A stretch of 64,000 bases of DNA from Cheiracanthium punctorium (Eukaryota; Arthropoda; Arachnida; Araneae; Cheiracanthiidae). The notes beneath the pieces were generated by a model. The model did not search any database. It was not told the DNA's origin and saw only the letters and a list, made by a program, of their open reading frames with translations. The translations under genes and the position numbers were made by a program. The DNA lies in the NCBI GenBank assembly GCA_038373885.1, contig JAWZYV010015837.1:62001-126000 (forward strand), read 5' to 3'. Shown in pieces: positions 37,684 to 48,761 of this stretch (positions are counted from its first letter, which is position 1; every line of letters begins with the position of its first letter).

Positions 37684-38761
37684 CCGGGTGTCCCAAGATT
37701 GACAGACGATTTCAAAAATCAATTAAAAAGAAAAACGGAAGGCGATGGAATTGCACGGTTTGCTGTATCCTGATTAGCTAACCAGGGAATTTATTCATTC
37801 AATTTTCAAAATTATTTTCAAAGTTCGTCACCAGATGGCGCTGCTGACTATTGAAAATCGATGGTGCTGCCTAGCGGCCTTAAAGCATAGACTGATCACC
37901 ACGGGAGACTCTCCAAGACGCGTGGAGGTTCGCGGTACCCCAAGCCCCCCGGGCCAGGGAGAGAAAGGTGCGAGACCCCAATGTTGGTTCCTGCGGTCCC
38001 AGTACATATTTATTGAAACTCTTAAAGAAAAGAAAAAAAGATACATGCATATGTTAAGGAGGGAACTCGGGCAGTCTTATCCCTCGCAGGGGTGCTGTCA
38101 AATAGTGCCCCCACTGGGTATCGCTGGTACATGTTGGAGCTCGGGCAGACTCATCCCTCGCAGGGGTGCTGCCCCCATAAGATTATCTGTTGTACTTTGA
38201 GTCTATTTCTGAGTTAAGCTGGTCTTATTCTTTATAGGTGATGTTTTATTAGTTTGAGCAGTGGCTCGAATTGTGCAGTGGCGCTGCTAACTATAAAACA
38301 ATGTTTTCAAAATAACCACTATTTGCAGCAACAACGTGACGCAGTCTGAGGACAAAATTCGCAGACGCCGCCCGTTCAACTGTGCGATTATTTTTATTTA
38401 GGGTACTTGAAAGCCCAGGTGTAACATGACAACCCACAAACTGTAAATGAACTGGAATAATACATCACTGCTGATTATCAGACTATTCCAACTGAAATGC
38501 TTGCGTAAGCTTTGCGAATTTTGTCCTTAGACTGCGCCAAGTTTTTGCTGCAAAAAGTGGTTATTTTGAAAGCATTGTTTAACAGTTTTTTCCTAGTCAG
38601 CAGCACCATCTGTTGACGAGCTTTGTAAATAATTTTGAAAATTGGTAAGAAGAAAATCCCTAGTTAAAACAGAAGAATACAGGAAACCGTACATTTCTAT
38701 CGCGTTGCGTACTTTTAAAAACTGATTTTTGAAATCGTCGGTCATTTTTTGGGGAACCCGG
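37684..38761. mobile_element. long terminal-inverted-repeat element with TA duplication (carries an insertion)
   Basis: The left arm starts CCGGGTGTCCCAAGATTGAC and the reverse complement of the right arm CCGGGTTCCCCAAAAAATGA. Both continue ACGATTTCAAAAATCA, CAATTTTCAAAATTATTT and GATGGYGCTGCTGACTA, and beyond the insertion ACAATG.TTTCAAAATAACC and CGCAGTCT.AGGACAAAATT. Arms total about 260 bp. TA flanks both ends (37682-37683; 38762-38763). There is no transposase, so it is a foldback-type non-autonomous element, probably of the Tc1/mariner group because of the TA target. Confidence 0.75.
37860..38278. mobile_element. GC-rich insertion in the left arm of the foldback element
   Basis: The segment interrupts the arm exactly where TGGCGCTGCTGACTATTGAA (from 37840) is repeated as TGGCGCTGCTAACTATAAAA (from 38278), consistent with an imperfect target duplication of roughly 17-20 bp. 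The insert is much more GC-rich than its surroundings (CCCCAAGCCCCCCGGGCC near 37940). It includes a direct repeat of CTCGGGCAG, TCATCCCTCGC and AGGGGTGCTG at 38066-38097 and 38140-38171. The open frames through it have no family motifs. I do not know its class. Confidence 0.5.
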
Positions 38762-38763
38762 TA

Positions 38764-41700
38764 ACATGCAAGAGATACTAAATTAAAGTGGTGGATTTCA
38801 GATTTTTTGCCTTCAGATCGTGACATTCCTAATCTCTTTTTTAAGATATGTCTAAGATATATAGTTAATTCTATAACAATAATGAAGATTTTTTTACAAG
38901 GACCCTATTTTGCACATTGCTTATCATGTTTAAACAAATGGGAGTTAATCCGGCTCGGAACAGACAGCTTGAGACTATGGTTATTAACGGAAAAGCGGTG
39001 AAGCATAAGTGATAGGACTAATAAGCAGACGAGCTTAAAACTTGAAATCATCTATCAAAAACTAAAAAACAAAGAAAGTAAAATTAAAAAAAAAACTACG
39101 GAAGACTGTTAAATGTTTAGAAAAATAATATTATATATGTGTTTAATTTGAGGTAGCCTGAGAAAAAGCTTGTACCCACAGAAAATGGCTAATGATCGAA
39201 GACTGAAAAAAAATGAAAATAACAATAACTACAATCTTTATTCCTTAAACTCTTGGATATAAAACTACTTACTAAACTACCAATTTGAGGAACATAATAA
39301 TAGAAGACAATATTGTGAGAACAACGAGGTACAAAAATGATTTTCAAAGAGTTTAGTTGGAGGCAGTGCTGCTAATGTAGAGAACTTTTTGTCAAATTCA
39401 GCAACTTTCCATTGTATTTGAGGAGTAACTTAATTTCTTTGTGATAAATAACGATTTGTGAGGACTTTTCTTTTGAAGTTTAGGGTTTTTCTGATGAATT
39501 AGGGGTATTTTCCAAAAAAAAATATTTGAGCTATTGAAGACCGCGTTTAATGGTAATTAAAATAAACGAAGTGATAAAAGTGTTAAGATGATTGTATGAG
39601 GTATTTATCAGTCTATAAGAAATGCAGCTTAGTAATTGAAAATTTAACAGATATTTATATGACTTTTCGGTGTAGTTGTCTTCTGCTAAAGAGAAACTAT
39701 TCTCTATTAAGTATTAACATTTCTAGGATTAATGCCATTAATAAGTAGAGCAGCATCCATTCTAAATAGGTAATTGATTCGAAATCGATATTAATTCGGA
39801 CTTCACTGATTAATCCATTTCTATGTGGCAGGGATATATAATATGCCCAACATTAGAGTCAGAAAGAAAATCGTAATCAATATTTCTAGAAATTTTCAAC
39901 TTTCTATAATTAAATAAACACAGTTCTTGGTATGAATCAGGTAAATTCTTTTTTGAAAATAATGGAAGAAAATGACAGCTTCCCGGGAATTTTAGAGATG
40001 TTTTTTTTTAGGTGAATTTAGTTAATTTTGTTAAAAACATTTGGTAACACTGCTTGGAGAGTATGTTTCGACAATAGAGTGCTAAAGTGGGATTTGGAAA
40101 AGAATGTGCAAGTAAAACAGTTGAGATTCTACAAAAAAGAGTGGACTTCGGAATCTGTCTCAATTTCACTGTAAGATACACATTAGCCGGATCTGGCAAT
40201 ACAAGACTGGAGAACTTAACAGATGGTTAGAAACATTTTACTGAAATTTTTTAAACTATTTATCTCTACAACTTACGGACAAAAGCAATTACTTGGTCAC
40301 AGGAACATAAATTGGAATAATTTTATTTTATGAGTTATAAAATGATTTTTATTGTATTATGGTTTTCAAAGTACTTGTATGAAGATCTTTTTGTAGTTAA
40401 TATTACTATGCATTTAGTTGTGTGTAAGTAAAACAATATACAAATCTTTGAATTATTTTTTGAAGCATTACTTATGTGTCTGAAAGCGAAAGCCATATAA
40501 GGAGTTAGAAAGGATTTGCAGGCACAACCGAAAAGACCGGAAGATTTTAATATTGTTGAAAATAACTAAGTAGAGAAATGACCCAAACACTCTTTGATTG
40601 CAAGAAATATTTTATTTATCAAGATATCTTGTTTGAAAGTTCATGATATTTGTTAAGTAGTGCAAAAAAGAAGAATTAAATGACAAAAAAGAAACTGGTA
40701 TTTAATTTTTTTAGAGTGTGTTTCCTGGCAATCTTATCACGTAATTGTTGCATATCAACTCAGTAATTCCGCGTAGTCTTAATGACAATGATTAATGCGA
40801 AGATTTCAGCGGTCACTTCACTCCTGGACATTAATCAAACTTTCCTCAAATGAGTTTCTGAGGTTGTTAGGAGTCGATTGGTTGAAGCTTTATTTGACTT
40901 ATGGTATTCGAAAATCGCGTTTGGGCATTTAACATGTGTTGAAGTTTAACTGTCATCTATTTAACTGAATATAATTTTAAGCAAAAATGGTTGGCGGAAG
41001 AAAAACAATGCATTATAAAAGATTCCACGCGGATTATTTATAAATATATTGTAATATATTGGTAAGCTGTGCAGAATTATTGAGTCGAATATAAATTAAT
41101 AAAATGGATGAAATTAACAAAGTTAAAACATTTATATAGTGAAACGTTTGGTATTTCATTACACTTAAAACGAAAAGTTGCATTTGCTAGAGGAAAGAAA
41201 ACAAATTAATTTATCATGCACTTTGACAATTCAGTCAAGCGACTCAACTGCATAAAAAATTTTAACGTACTAAGTACCATGCATTTAATAAAGATATTAA
41301 TATATGAATACTTAAATGAAAAATGGATTTACTTCATTAAAGAGTCTGTAAATTTAAGAAATACTTAATTCCCAAATTTATTTTCAATTTGCAGAAAGTT
41401 ATATATCTGAAGTACTTGTTATGCGCTTATCTGTCTGTGACATTGCACCTTGTAAACGTATGGACCAATTTTAATGAACTTTCTTTAAGTTAGAAAACTG
41501 TTTTATTTGAAATGATTTTTAGCTATGTTTCATGTAAATCGGTTCAGCTGTTTAAATAATGTAAGATTAAAATTTCTCATGCTAGTAATTCAACCATGGT
41601 TCAAAGTTCGATCCAAAGTATAGATTGAAGGCTCTTCTAAATGTTTAAGTGAATTTTAATGCGATCTCATTCATTTGAAAGATAGCCTTTAGTCATATTT

Positions 41701-42660
41701 GATTATACTCACTTCGTGCTTTGGAATTTATTCTATAAAATGTTATACATATTTCCATTATTTTTTAACTATCATAAATGAAGAACGTATGTTGATTATT
41801 CGTAAAAAGCAATCCAGGAAATTTCATAGTTATTCCCTAGTTTCCAGAAAATTATCTTGGAAATTTTAGCGTTGTTTTTGCAATTTACTGCCTATACTAT
41901 CTGAAAGGATCATTTTCGTATCGTATAAAGCAGAATTTCTTAAACTGTGGTCCGCTTTGCCGTTACCGAGGGATCACAAAATTATAAAAAATGGTCCAAA
42001 CTCTAGTCCAAGAAGACTAGATTAAAGATAAAACAGAAGTATCCATCTCATTAAATAAAAATTATTTCCAGAAAACATTATAATTAGATTTATTTTTACC
42101 AATATTTGAAGAAAAGATGTTTGTACTACTTCATTGTAAAATGGTTTGTAAATTTTACAATTCGTTTTACTACTATTTTTCTTGATTTTATTTTTTATTC
42201 TACATCCAAATAAAAGTGTCCATCTTATAAATGCGCAAGACCATGTATTAGAATAATACATTTTTACTAATATTTATTAAAATGTTAGTGCCAGTGAGAT
42301 TATTGAACCAGAAATTAAGCCCCGGAAACGAAGTAAAATGACTATGGTTTATAAGGTCCGCCACAACAATGTTGCTCATGAGGGAGGGAGGGTGGTCTTC
42401 GGACAAAATATGATTACAAACCCCTAGCATAGAAGTAAATGGGTGAATATTTGGAAAATATTGAATATAGACATTGGAGCAAATAACGTATTTAAGGGCG
42501 AGATTCAAGTGAAAAGCGCGCGATCGAGTTCGAATGAAACGTTTTTCAGTCCCCAGTTCCCAGTTCAGTCCCCAGAATGCTTCCAATGAAAAAACCTTTC
42601 GCGCTGTCACGTGATCAAACACGATTGTTTTGTTTCAGCTGAATAAGAAACATTGATATA
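38764..42660. other. AT-rich DNA, no confirmed gene
   Basis: A hAT-like end motif (TTTCTTAAACTGTGGTCCGC at 41937-41956) and a stretch resembling dispersed arthropod repeats (41430-41560, with GTCTGTGACATTGCACC and AAATCGGTTCAGCTGTTT) are present without complete elements. A word AGATTCAAGTGAAA at 42507-42520 recurs inverted at 44127-44140, on the other side of the Tc1 element. Confidence 0.5.
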
Positions 42661-42689
42661 CAATGCTGGCCACCCAAATTGCAACACCA
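42661..42689 (+). repeat. Tc1 terminal inverted repeat, 3' side of transposase
   Basis: Pairs with 44041-44069. It starts with CA after the TA duplication, as in Tc1 elements generally. The stop codon of the transposase lies about 110 bp inside it. Confidence 0.85.
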
Positions 42690-42796
42690 AGAAAAACAAG
42701 AGATATCACAACAAAATTTATTGTGTAGATAACATGTTGACCAAGTAACAAATGATTAAATTTACAGCATTCTATGAAGCGTGGTTCCTGCCAAAA

Positions 42797-43837
42797 TCAG
42801 TACCCAGAGTAGCCGCCGTTGTTGGAGATCACAGCTGCCACACGCCTCGGCATTGATTCAAAGAGACTTTGAATGTGTTCTTGGGGTACAGCAGACCAAG
42901 CAGCTTCCACACGTTGCCAAAGTTGATCTGGTGTGACAGCTGGGGATGAACTCTGGGTCAGTCGTTGAGCAACCATGGACCACATGTTTTCTATCGGCGA
43001 AAGATCCGGAGAGCGCGCCGGCCAGGGAAGCAATTCAATCTGGTGATTGACGAAGAACCCTTGGACAATGCGTGCCACGTGTGGCCGTGCATTATCCTGC
43101 TGAAATATGGCTGTTGGCAAGCCCTGAAGGTAAGAAAGGACAACTGGCTCCAACACCTCGGAGATGTAGCGCTGGCTGGTTAAAGTACCGGCAATGCGTA
43201 CTAGAGGAGTGCGAGAGAGATATCCGATACCGCCCCATACCATAATACCCGGTGCAGGACCAGTGTGACGGTGCATAATGCAGCTGTTCAGCATCCTCTC
43301 TCCACGGTGTCTCCAGACTCGAATCCGACCGTCGTGGTGTTGCATACAGAAGCGTGACTCGTCAGTAAAGAGAATTTCATTCCATTCTGTCGTCCACATC
43401 CTTCTTTCATCGCACCATTGGCGGCGGAGACGTCTGTGGTTCCGCGTCAGAGGTAGACAAAGCAACAGACGTCTTGCGGACAGACCATTCTGCTGTAAAC
43501 GACGTCGAATGGTACGCGCAGACACTGGATGATGCGTTACAGACTGAATCTGCTGTGATATGGTTCGTGATGTGACTGAGCGGTCCGTCACTGCCATGCG
43601 TACAATCTGCCTGTCATCACGTGACGTGGTGCACTGAGGTCGATGCGGTCGATCACGTCTGTCCGTCGTACCCTCCTGCACCCAACGATCACATATCCGC
43701 ATCACAGTTGTTTGGTTTCGTCCAATACGACGACCGATTTCCCTGAAAGATAACCCACAATCTCGGTATGCCACTATCCTTCCTCTGTCAAACTCGGATA
43801 CTTGATCAAAAGATGATCGTTGTTTCCTACGAGGCAT
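42797..43837 (-). CDS. Tc1-family transposase, full length
   Basis: 346 residues, uninterrupted, the normal length for Tc1 transposases. Residues 1-55 form the first helix-turn-helix (FREIGRRIGRNQTTVMRICD), a basic linker DRPHRPQ follows at 62-68, and a second helix-turn-helix covers about 75-120. Together they bind the inverted repeats. The catalytic core shows LFTDES (Asp159), MVWGGI (199-204), QQDNARPH (Asp248) and SPDLSPIENMW (Glu283). The 34-residue spacing makes it DD34E. The C-terminal SMPRRVAAVI block is typical. The enzyme would cut and paste the surrounding element in the nucleus. The ATG at 43835-43837 starts the family's characteristic MPRRK sequence. No frameshift or lost catalytic residue is seen. 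It closely resembles copies annotated as Tcb1-like in spiders (from memory). Confidence 0.95.
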   Translation of the reverse strand: MPRRKQRSSFDQVSEFDRGRIVAYRDCGLSFREIGRRIGRNQTTVMRICDRWVQEGTTDRRDRPHRPQCTTSRDDRQIVRMAVTDRSVTSRTISQQIQSVTHHPVSARTIRRRLQQNGLSARRLLLCLPLTRNHRRLRRQWCDERRMWTTEWNEILFTDESRFCMQHHDGRIRVWRHRGERMLNSCIMHRHTGPAPGIMVWGGIGYLSRTPLVRIAGTLTSQRYISEVLEPVVLSYLQGLPTAIFQQDNARPHVARIVQGFFVNHQIELLPWPARSPDLSPIENMWSMVAQRLTQSSSPAVTPDQLWQRVEAAWSAVPQEHIQSLFESMPRRVAAVISNNGGYSGY

Positions 43838-43911
43838 AATTTATCGTTTTTTTGAAAAAAAAGCAAGAAAAACACAATTGCTGTACTTGAAACCGTCGAA
43901 ATCTCCAAGCC

Positions 43912-43918
43912 TTAAATA
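43912..43918 (-). promoter_or_regulatory. possible TATA-like box of the Tc1 transposase
   Basis: On the minus strand CTATTTAAG lies about 75 bp upstream of the start codon, inside the element's 232-bp 5' region. This is a weak, sequence-only suggestion. Confidence 0.3.
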
Positions 43919-44040
43919 GCGCTTTGAGGTGGCGCCACAGGCGCGCTTGATGTGCGTCTGCGCTGAAATTCTAATCATTTGCATATCTCACCTCAGCTAA
44001 TGCATGTTGTAAATTTCATATTATTTGCATGCTTCCTTCA

Positions 44041-44069
44041 GGGTGTTGCATTTACGATGGCCAGCAGTG
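44041..44069 (-). repeat. Tc1 terminal inverted repeat, 5' side of transposase
   Basis: Reverse complement partner of 42661-42689, with mismatches at six of 29 positions. TA follows directly. Confidence 0.85.
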
Positions 44070-44071
44070 TA

Positions 44072-46607
44072 TTTCGAAGTTTACCATGTTCGACGTGGGA
44101 AACGTTTGAATTGTGTTTCACTTGAATCTTGCTCTAAAACTAAGCAATGACGTGAAATTATTCAACTGGAAGAGATCTGCGATATACAGTACAATATTGT
44201 AAATTATAGAAAACGCCATCCAAGATTTGTATCCATAAAGCTTTAAGGTACGTTCAGTCGACAGTACTTTCATGCCTTTAGAATGCATCTATTTTCAAAC
44301 ACAAAACATCTTCCTCACAAATTGCAATCAAACACGAAAACGAATGAAAAATTTTCTACGATCTCTAAAGTAACAACAAGAGGATAGTTCTTTCTAATAA
44401 GGTTGCATTCATATGAGTTTAAAATGAATATTGATTTAAGAAAATAAGTTCATCTTGCATACTAGAAAATGTAATTAAATTTCAATACCCTTATTTTTTG
44501 AAGGGAAATGGTCTTACCAATTCTTCTTTGAGAGAGTTTTCTAAAAAAGTGGCATTTGAATTTTAGGGATTTGAAATCATGGAATTGCTCGGTCAGCAAT
44601 TGGAAGAGTTTAAAAAATATCAATGAAGAAAATTGTAATAAATTATTACAAATTAAATGGGCTCTAAGAAGATTTGCCGATAACTACACGTTATTTATGT
44701 AATCTGTTGTATTCTCTTAATAAGAAGAGTGAAGTAGCGCTAAACTAATTTGTTTCAAGATCATTTTGATTATTATAGAAGCTAAAAGATTGTTCAGAAC
44801 TAACCCAATTATAATCACAGTCAAAAGATTTCTTTTATTTAAAAGGGTACTGTGAAGTATGGAACAATTACTTTTGATATCTTCTGGGAATAAAAAATCA
44901 TTAGGGATCAGAAAACTTTCTGGTGCAATGTGGTCTTTTAATCAAGGATAAATTTAAGACGGCATCAGGAAGTTATATCTGGTCCTTTATTAACACAATG
45001 ATTTTATTTCTCAAGCTTAATTACTTGTACATATTTATTCAAAGTCTGGAAAAAATGATTTCCACAGAATTAATTTATCTTGTAAGAAATTTACTAGAAA
45101 ATCCGGCGATAATTAAAGAGCAAAAGTATCTTTTGTGTGATAAGTCAAGTCTTTGATATTTGCACCGTTGATATGCTTAGTTTTTGTCAAAGTAAAATTT
45201 TTTTTGAAAGATAACATCTAAGGGATAAGGGTAATTTAAGTTACTGTCTAGTAATCTAGATATATCGGTATTTTCTACCGGTTTACACCTATTTATATGT
45301 ATACTACTTTATATGGATTCTACTTTAAGAAACGCAATATTAACTTGAAAACTTCAACCTGCAATGTAGTATTTTATTAACAGAACAATTTAAGACTATG
45401 TAAAGTGAAGTATAACCAAAGTAATTTTTCATAATTGTTTACAATTTAATGATTAATATGTTCTTCTACATCTAAATTAGCAAATAGATTTGCTGTAAAA
45501 TATTGAAATATCTGAAAAAAGAACGAAAAATGAAAACTTTAGTAACTAACAGGAATTATTTTAAGAATTAGGATGATATTATCGAAAGCTCATAGCTTGC
45601 AACTTCTAAGTAAAAGAAGATAAGTTACCGATTTTTTAAAATTCAGACAAATACCTGCAATACTGCAAGAAAATAGGTGATGCAGTTCTCGATTCGCATA
45701 AATTTGATTGGCTGTTCTTTGTATTCTGCACAAAATATGGCTCAAGTGTAATTGGTGGGGAAAAATATTTGTTCACACTCACAAAAGTAACTGCAGCGGT
45801 ACAAGATATCTGTACATTAATTAAAGAATTTGGACTTTTTAATATTCCAGTATTTACTTTTTATAGAATGATGTGCTAATCTTGGCACCGCCAATCTACT
45901 GATCCATTAAAGCTGCATAATCTTCAAATCGAGATTAGTTGTAGTAACTCTTTTAGTATGCACTAATTTTTAGTATACACTCCATATGTTTAACTGAAGA
46001 AAGTTATAATATAAATACATGGCCTATGAAATTTGAAATTTAATTTAGAATAGTAAGGATTTTAAAGTTATGTTACACTACTGAAAGAATGCGAAACTTG
46101 GAATAAGAGCGGTGACTTTGATACAAAATTTCAAACATACGAAAATAATTAAAATTTGTTAAGTAAAATTGATTTAGTTTAAATTTTATCATGTAATATT
46201 TTCTTGTATTGAAGTGCTTTTATTATTTCGACTTTTTACTTCAACAAAAAAGGACGTTAAAGTAAATTTTTTATGCCTTCCTTTCTGATTAATATCAGTA
46301 ATTATTTAACATAGTAAGCTGTACGTATCTCAGTGTTTCCCAACTTCTATCAGAGCGAAGAATTGCCGCACCTAAGATCCTGAAAATAAAGAACGATAAA
46401 AAGCCTCTTACTATGAAAATACATATTTATTTTCGTAGAGTAATAAAGCATTGTAAAATGAAAAGTTATTTGATAGAAAAGTGTGTATGATATTTATCAT
46501 TTTTTTTTTCATGAACTGGTAAATGCATCCGTGCAAAAGAAAAAAAGGCTATATTCTTTTATTTCCCGAATCAGGTAAAGGTAACGTTTATGTGGATTTA
46601 ATGTATC
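44072..46607. other. AT-rich DNA, no recognised gene
   Basis: The longest frame (44923-45156, 77 codons) has no family resemblance. CAGTGTTTCCCAACTTCT at 46332-46349 resembles a hAT end but is unpaired. Confidence 0.5.
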
Positions 46608-47010
46608 AGGTTGTAACGAAAGTTTTCCGCCATATCTGCCTGAAAAACTAACTTCTAACTCCTTAGATAACTGATTTTGAACTTTCGGTACCAAACCTGC
46701 ACAGTGTCACATGATACAACAATAGTACTTAAAGCTGTACTCATAATTTGTTGATATTATGTAGCTGACTTTTTGCAACACAAATGGAAGTAAATGATGG
46801 TTCGATCTAATCCTCTAGAGTGATAGTTCCATTTGGGACACCTTATACTTAATGATAACTATATTTTTTACAGATTTCACAACACAGTGTTATAAAGTAA
46901 GCCTCTTTATTTCAAATGCCAAAAATCGTGTTACAAAATATGAGCAAATACGCCAACGCGAACTGTGTGCTGACGATGTTTGCGGTGGCGGGAAACTTTC
47001 GTTACAACCT
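46608..47010. mobile_element. small MITE-like inverted-repeat element
   Basis: AGGTTGTAACGAAAGTTTTC followed by CGCCA at 46608-46632 is repeated inverted at 46986-47010 with one difference in 25 bp. The 353-bp interior has no transposase. No clear target duplication is seen at the boundaries, so superfamily and exact ends are open. Confidence 0.55.
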
Positions 47011-47304
47011 AATAGATTGGTTTTGGACAAATTTTATGAGTGTATTATACTTAGGTTAAGCCGGTGGAATATGTAAGTTGGGAGAAGACGCAAGTTCGCT
47101 ATTAGTATTTTTATGTGTCAATAGCAAGCAATACCGACCCTATTAAGTAAAAAGACATATCCCAGGGTGAACGCGGCTTGTGAATTCCTCTTTTTATCCT
47201 GTTTGATCGCCGTTATCTTGGATCCATGAATCACGCGTACGGGTTCTAAAGTTGCAGGTACTAGCGATATATGTGAGTTATTATATGTATTCTTCATTGC
47301 AGTG

Positions 47305-47610
47305 CAGGCCCCACCATGGCCGTGTGAATAAACTACTGAACATTGTAGACGGCTGAAGTGTGAAGGTCAGGCGTTTGGGCCTGGTCGAGCAACTGTAGAT
47401 CTAACGGCCTGTAATACTAATGATCTAACATTAAGTTTTGGTCGGTTTTCTCCAGATGTAACGTGAATACACATTAGAACACTTAAAAAGTTCTCCGACG
47501 AAGCAACCCCGAAGGTAGAAGGTAGCCCCTCATGTAGGCTTGCCATAACACGCAATCAAACAAACTTCCCTGGAGTGCGGTACACTGGAGCATTGTAGAT
47601 CTTCATAAGT
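47305..47610 (+). repeat. tRNA-derived SINE (family 1), second copy
   Basis: It starts near GCCCCACCATGGCCGTGTGA and contains TTTTCTCCAGATGTAACGTG (47447-47466), identical to the copy at 1744-1763. The 3' part is better kept than in the first copy: CCCCGAAGGTAGAAGGTAGC, CCCTCATGTAGGCTTGCC, GGAGTGCGGTACACTGGAGC. The head is rearranged, so A and B boxes are not convincing here. Confidence 0.7.
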
Positions 47611-48761
47611 ATGTACTACATCTATGATTATTTGACACATATGATGTATTCCTAACGCACTATTCAAAATAAATTCATTTAAGAAGGTTTAAGCGATTTA
47701 CTGATAATTTTTTATTTTAAATCTATAGAAATTGCATAGCTATGCCAATTTTCTCTTGAATCACTCTACGTTTAAAATACATGTTTTGAAATTAATATAA
47801 AATTGTTCATGTAAAATGTTTTGAAATTCATAATTCATATTCATACAAAACTAATTTTGACTGAGTACTTTTAGTAAATAATAAGCATTAATATTACTCT
47901 TTATACTATGTATATTTTTATTTGCTTGTTTGCTTTAGTTGATAAAATTTCATTACGAAAAATTTGAACTTTCGTGAAACATCAGCTTTAATTTAATATT
48001 TATTAAACAATTTTTCTTTTATACAACAGGATTTTTAAAAATTCTGTCTATTCAGAAACAAAACGCTGAAGCTGCTACTGTTCCTCTGTTTAGTTGCTGC
48101 TTCGTGATATATTAATCTAAAGTTTTAATTAAGAATTTTAAGAATCTCTGTAGATGACGTAAACACTATTTCATGATTTTTTTCCATGCGAAATGATGAC
48201 GATGAAATTAGGCAGAAACGGATTTTATTAAAACATAAAATTGCCTGAAATTCTATTTCAGAAACTTATGAGACATTATTCATTAAGTTTGAAAAGAAGA
48301 AGTAATCTGACAACAGAACGGAAATAAAATATTTCCCGAGTAAAAGCTGTGTTAGATATATGTATACTTTCTTGAAGTTTTAATTACTTCAGGAGAGCGG
48401 GGTACGTCAGCAGATAGTTTGACATAAATAATGAGTTCTCCGACATCCGCTACAACGTTTGCAGATTTCATTTCGTCATTCTTTGTGCCACTTTGAAGGA
48501 AATGAATATGTTTATTTAAAGAGTAGTGTCACAGTATATTGCGCACGTGTCACTGATCAAGCTTAATCCTAGAGAACTGTAAGAACTTCCATTTATTTAA
48601 ATGTTGATGATCGAAACAACCGGAATAAAATTGTAATTTTGTACATTTTTGTAAATGTGAAACGTATGCTCATACATTTTATATGATAAAGAGAAAGATA
48701 ATATGTAAAAATCAAATACTGAATTATTGTTTCATCAACTTCCTTAGCATACATGGATGTA
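47611..48761. other. AT-rich DNA, no recognised gene
   Basis: Nothing identifiable in any frame. Confidence 0.55.

Larger units (their letters stand above)
42661..44069 (-). mobile_element. complete Tc1 transposon (DD34E) with intact transposase
   Basis: This 1,409-bp element is flanked by TA at 42659-42660 and 44070-44071. The ends are CAATGCTGGCCACCCAAATT and, in reverse complement, CACTGCTGGCCATCGTAAAT, both followed by GCAACACC (23 of 29 positions agree). The size, TA duplication, CA-start ends and single intronless transposase gene are the standard Tc1 plan. It is the only apparently autonomous element in the window. Whether it is active cannot be told from one copy; the six end mismatches may reflect natural asymmetry or decay. 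Confidence 0.92.

Noticed and set aside
37835..38200. 121-codon plus-strand open frame
   Set aside because: It spans the junction between a foldback arm and a GC-rich insert, and repeats itself because of the direct repeat in the insert. No domain is visible.
41937..41956. hAT-like terminal motif TTTCTTAAACTGTGGTCCGC
   Set aside because: A single unpaired end with no 8-bp target duplication or transposase; kept only as a note.
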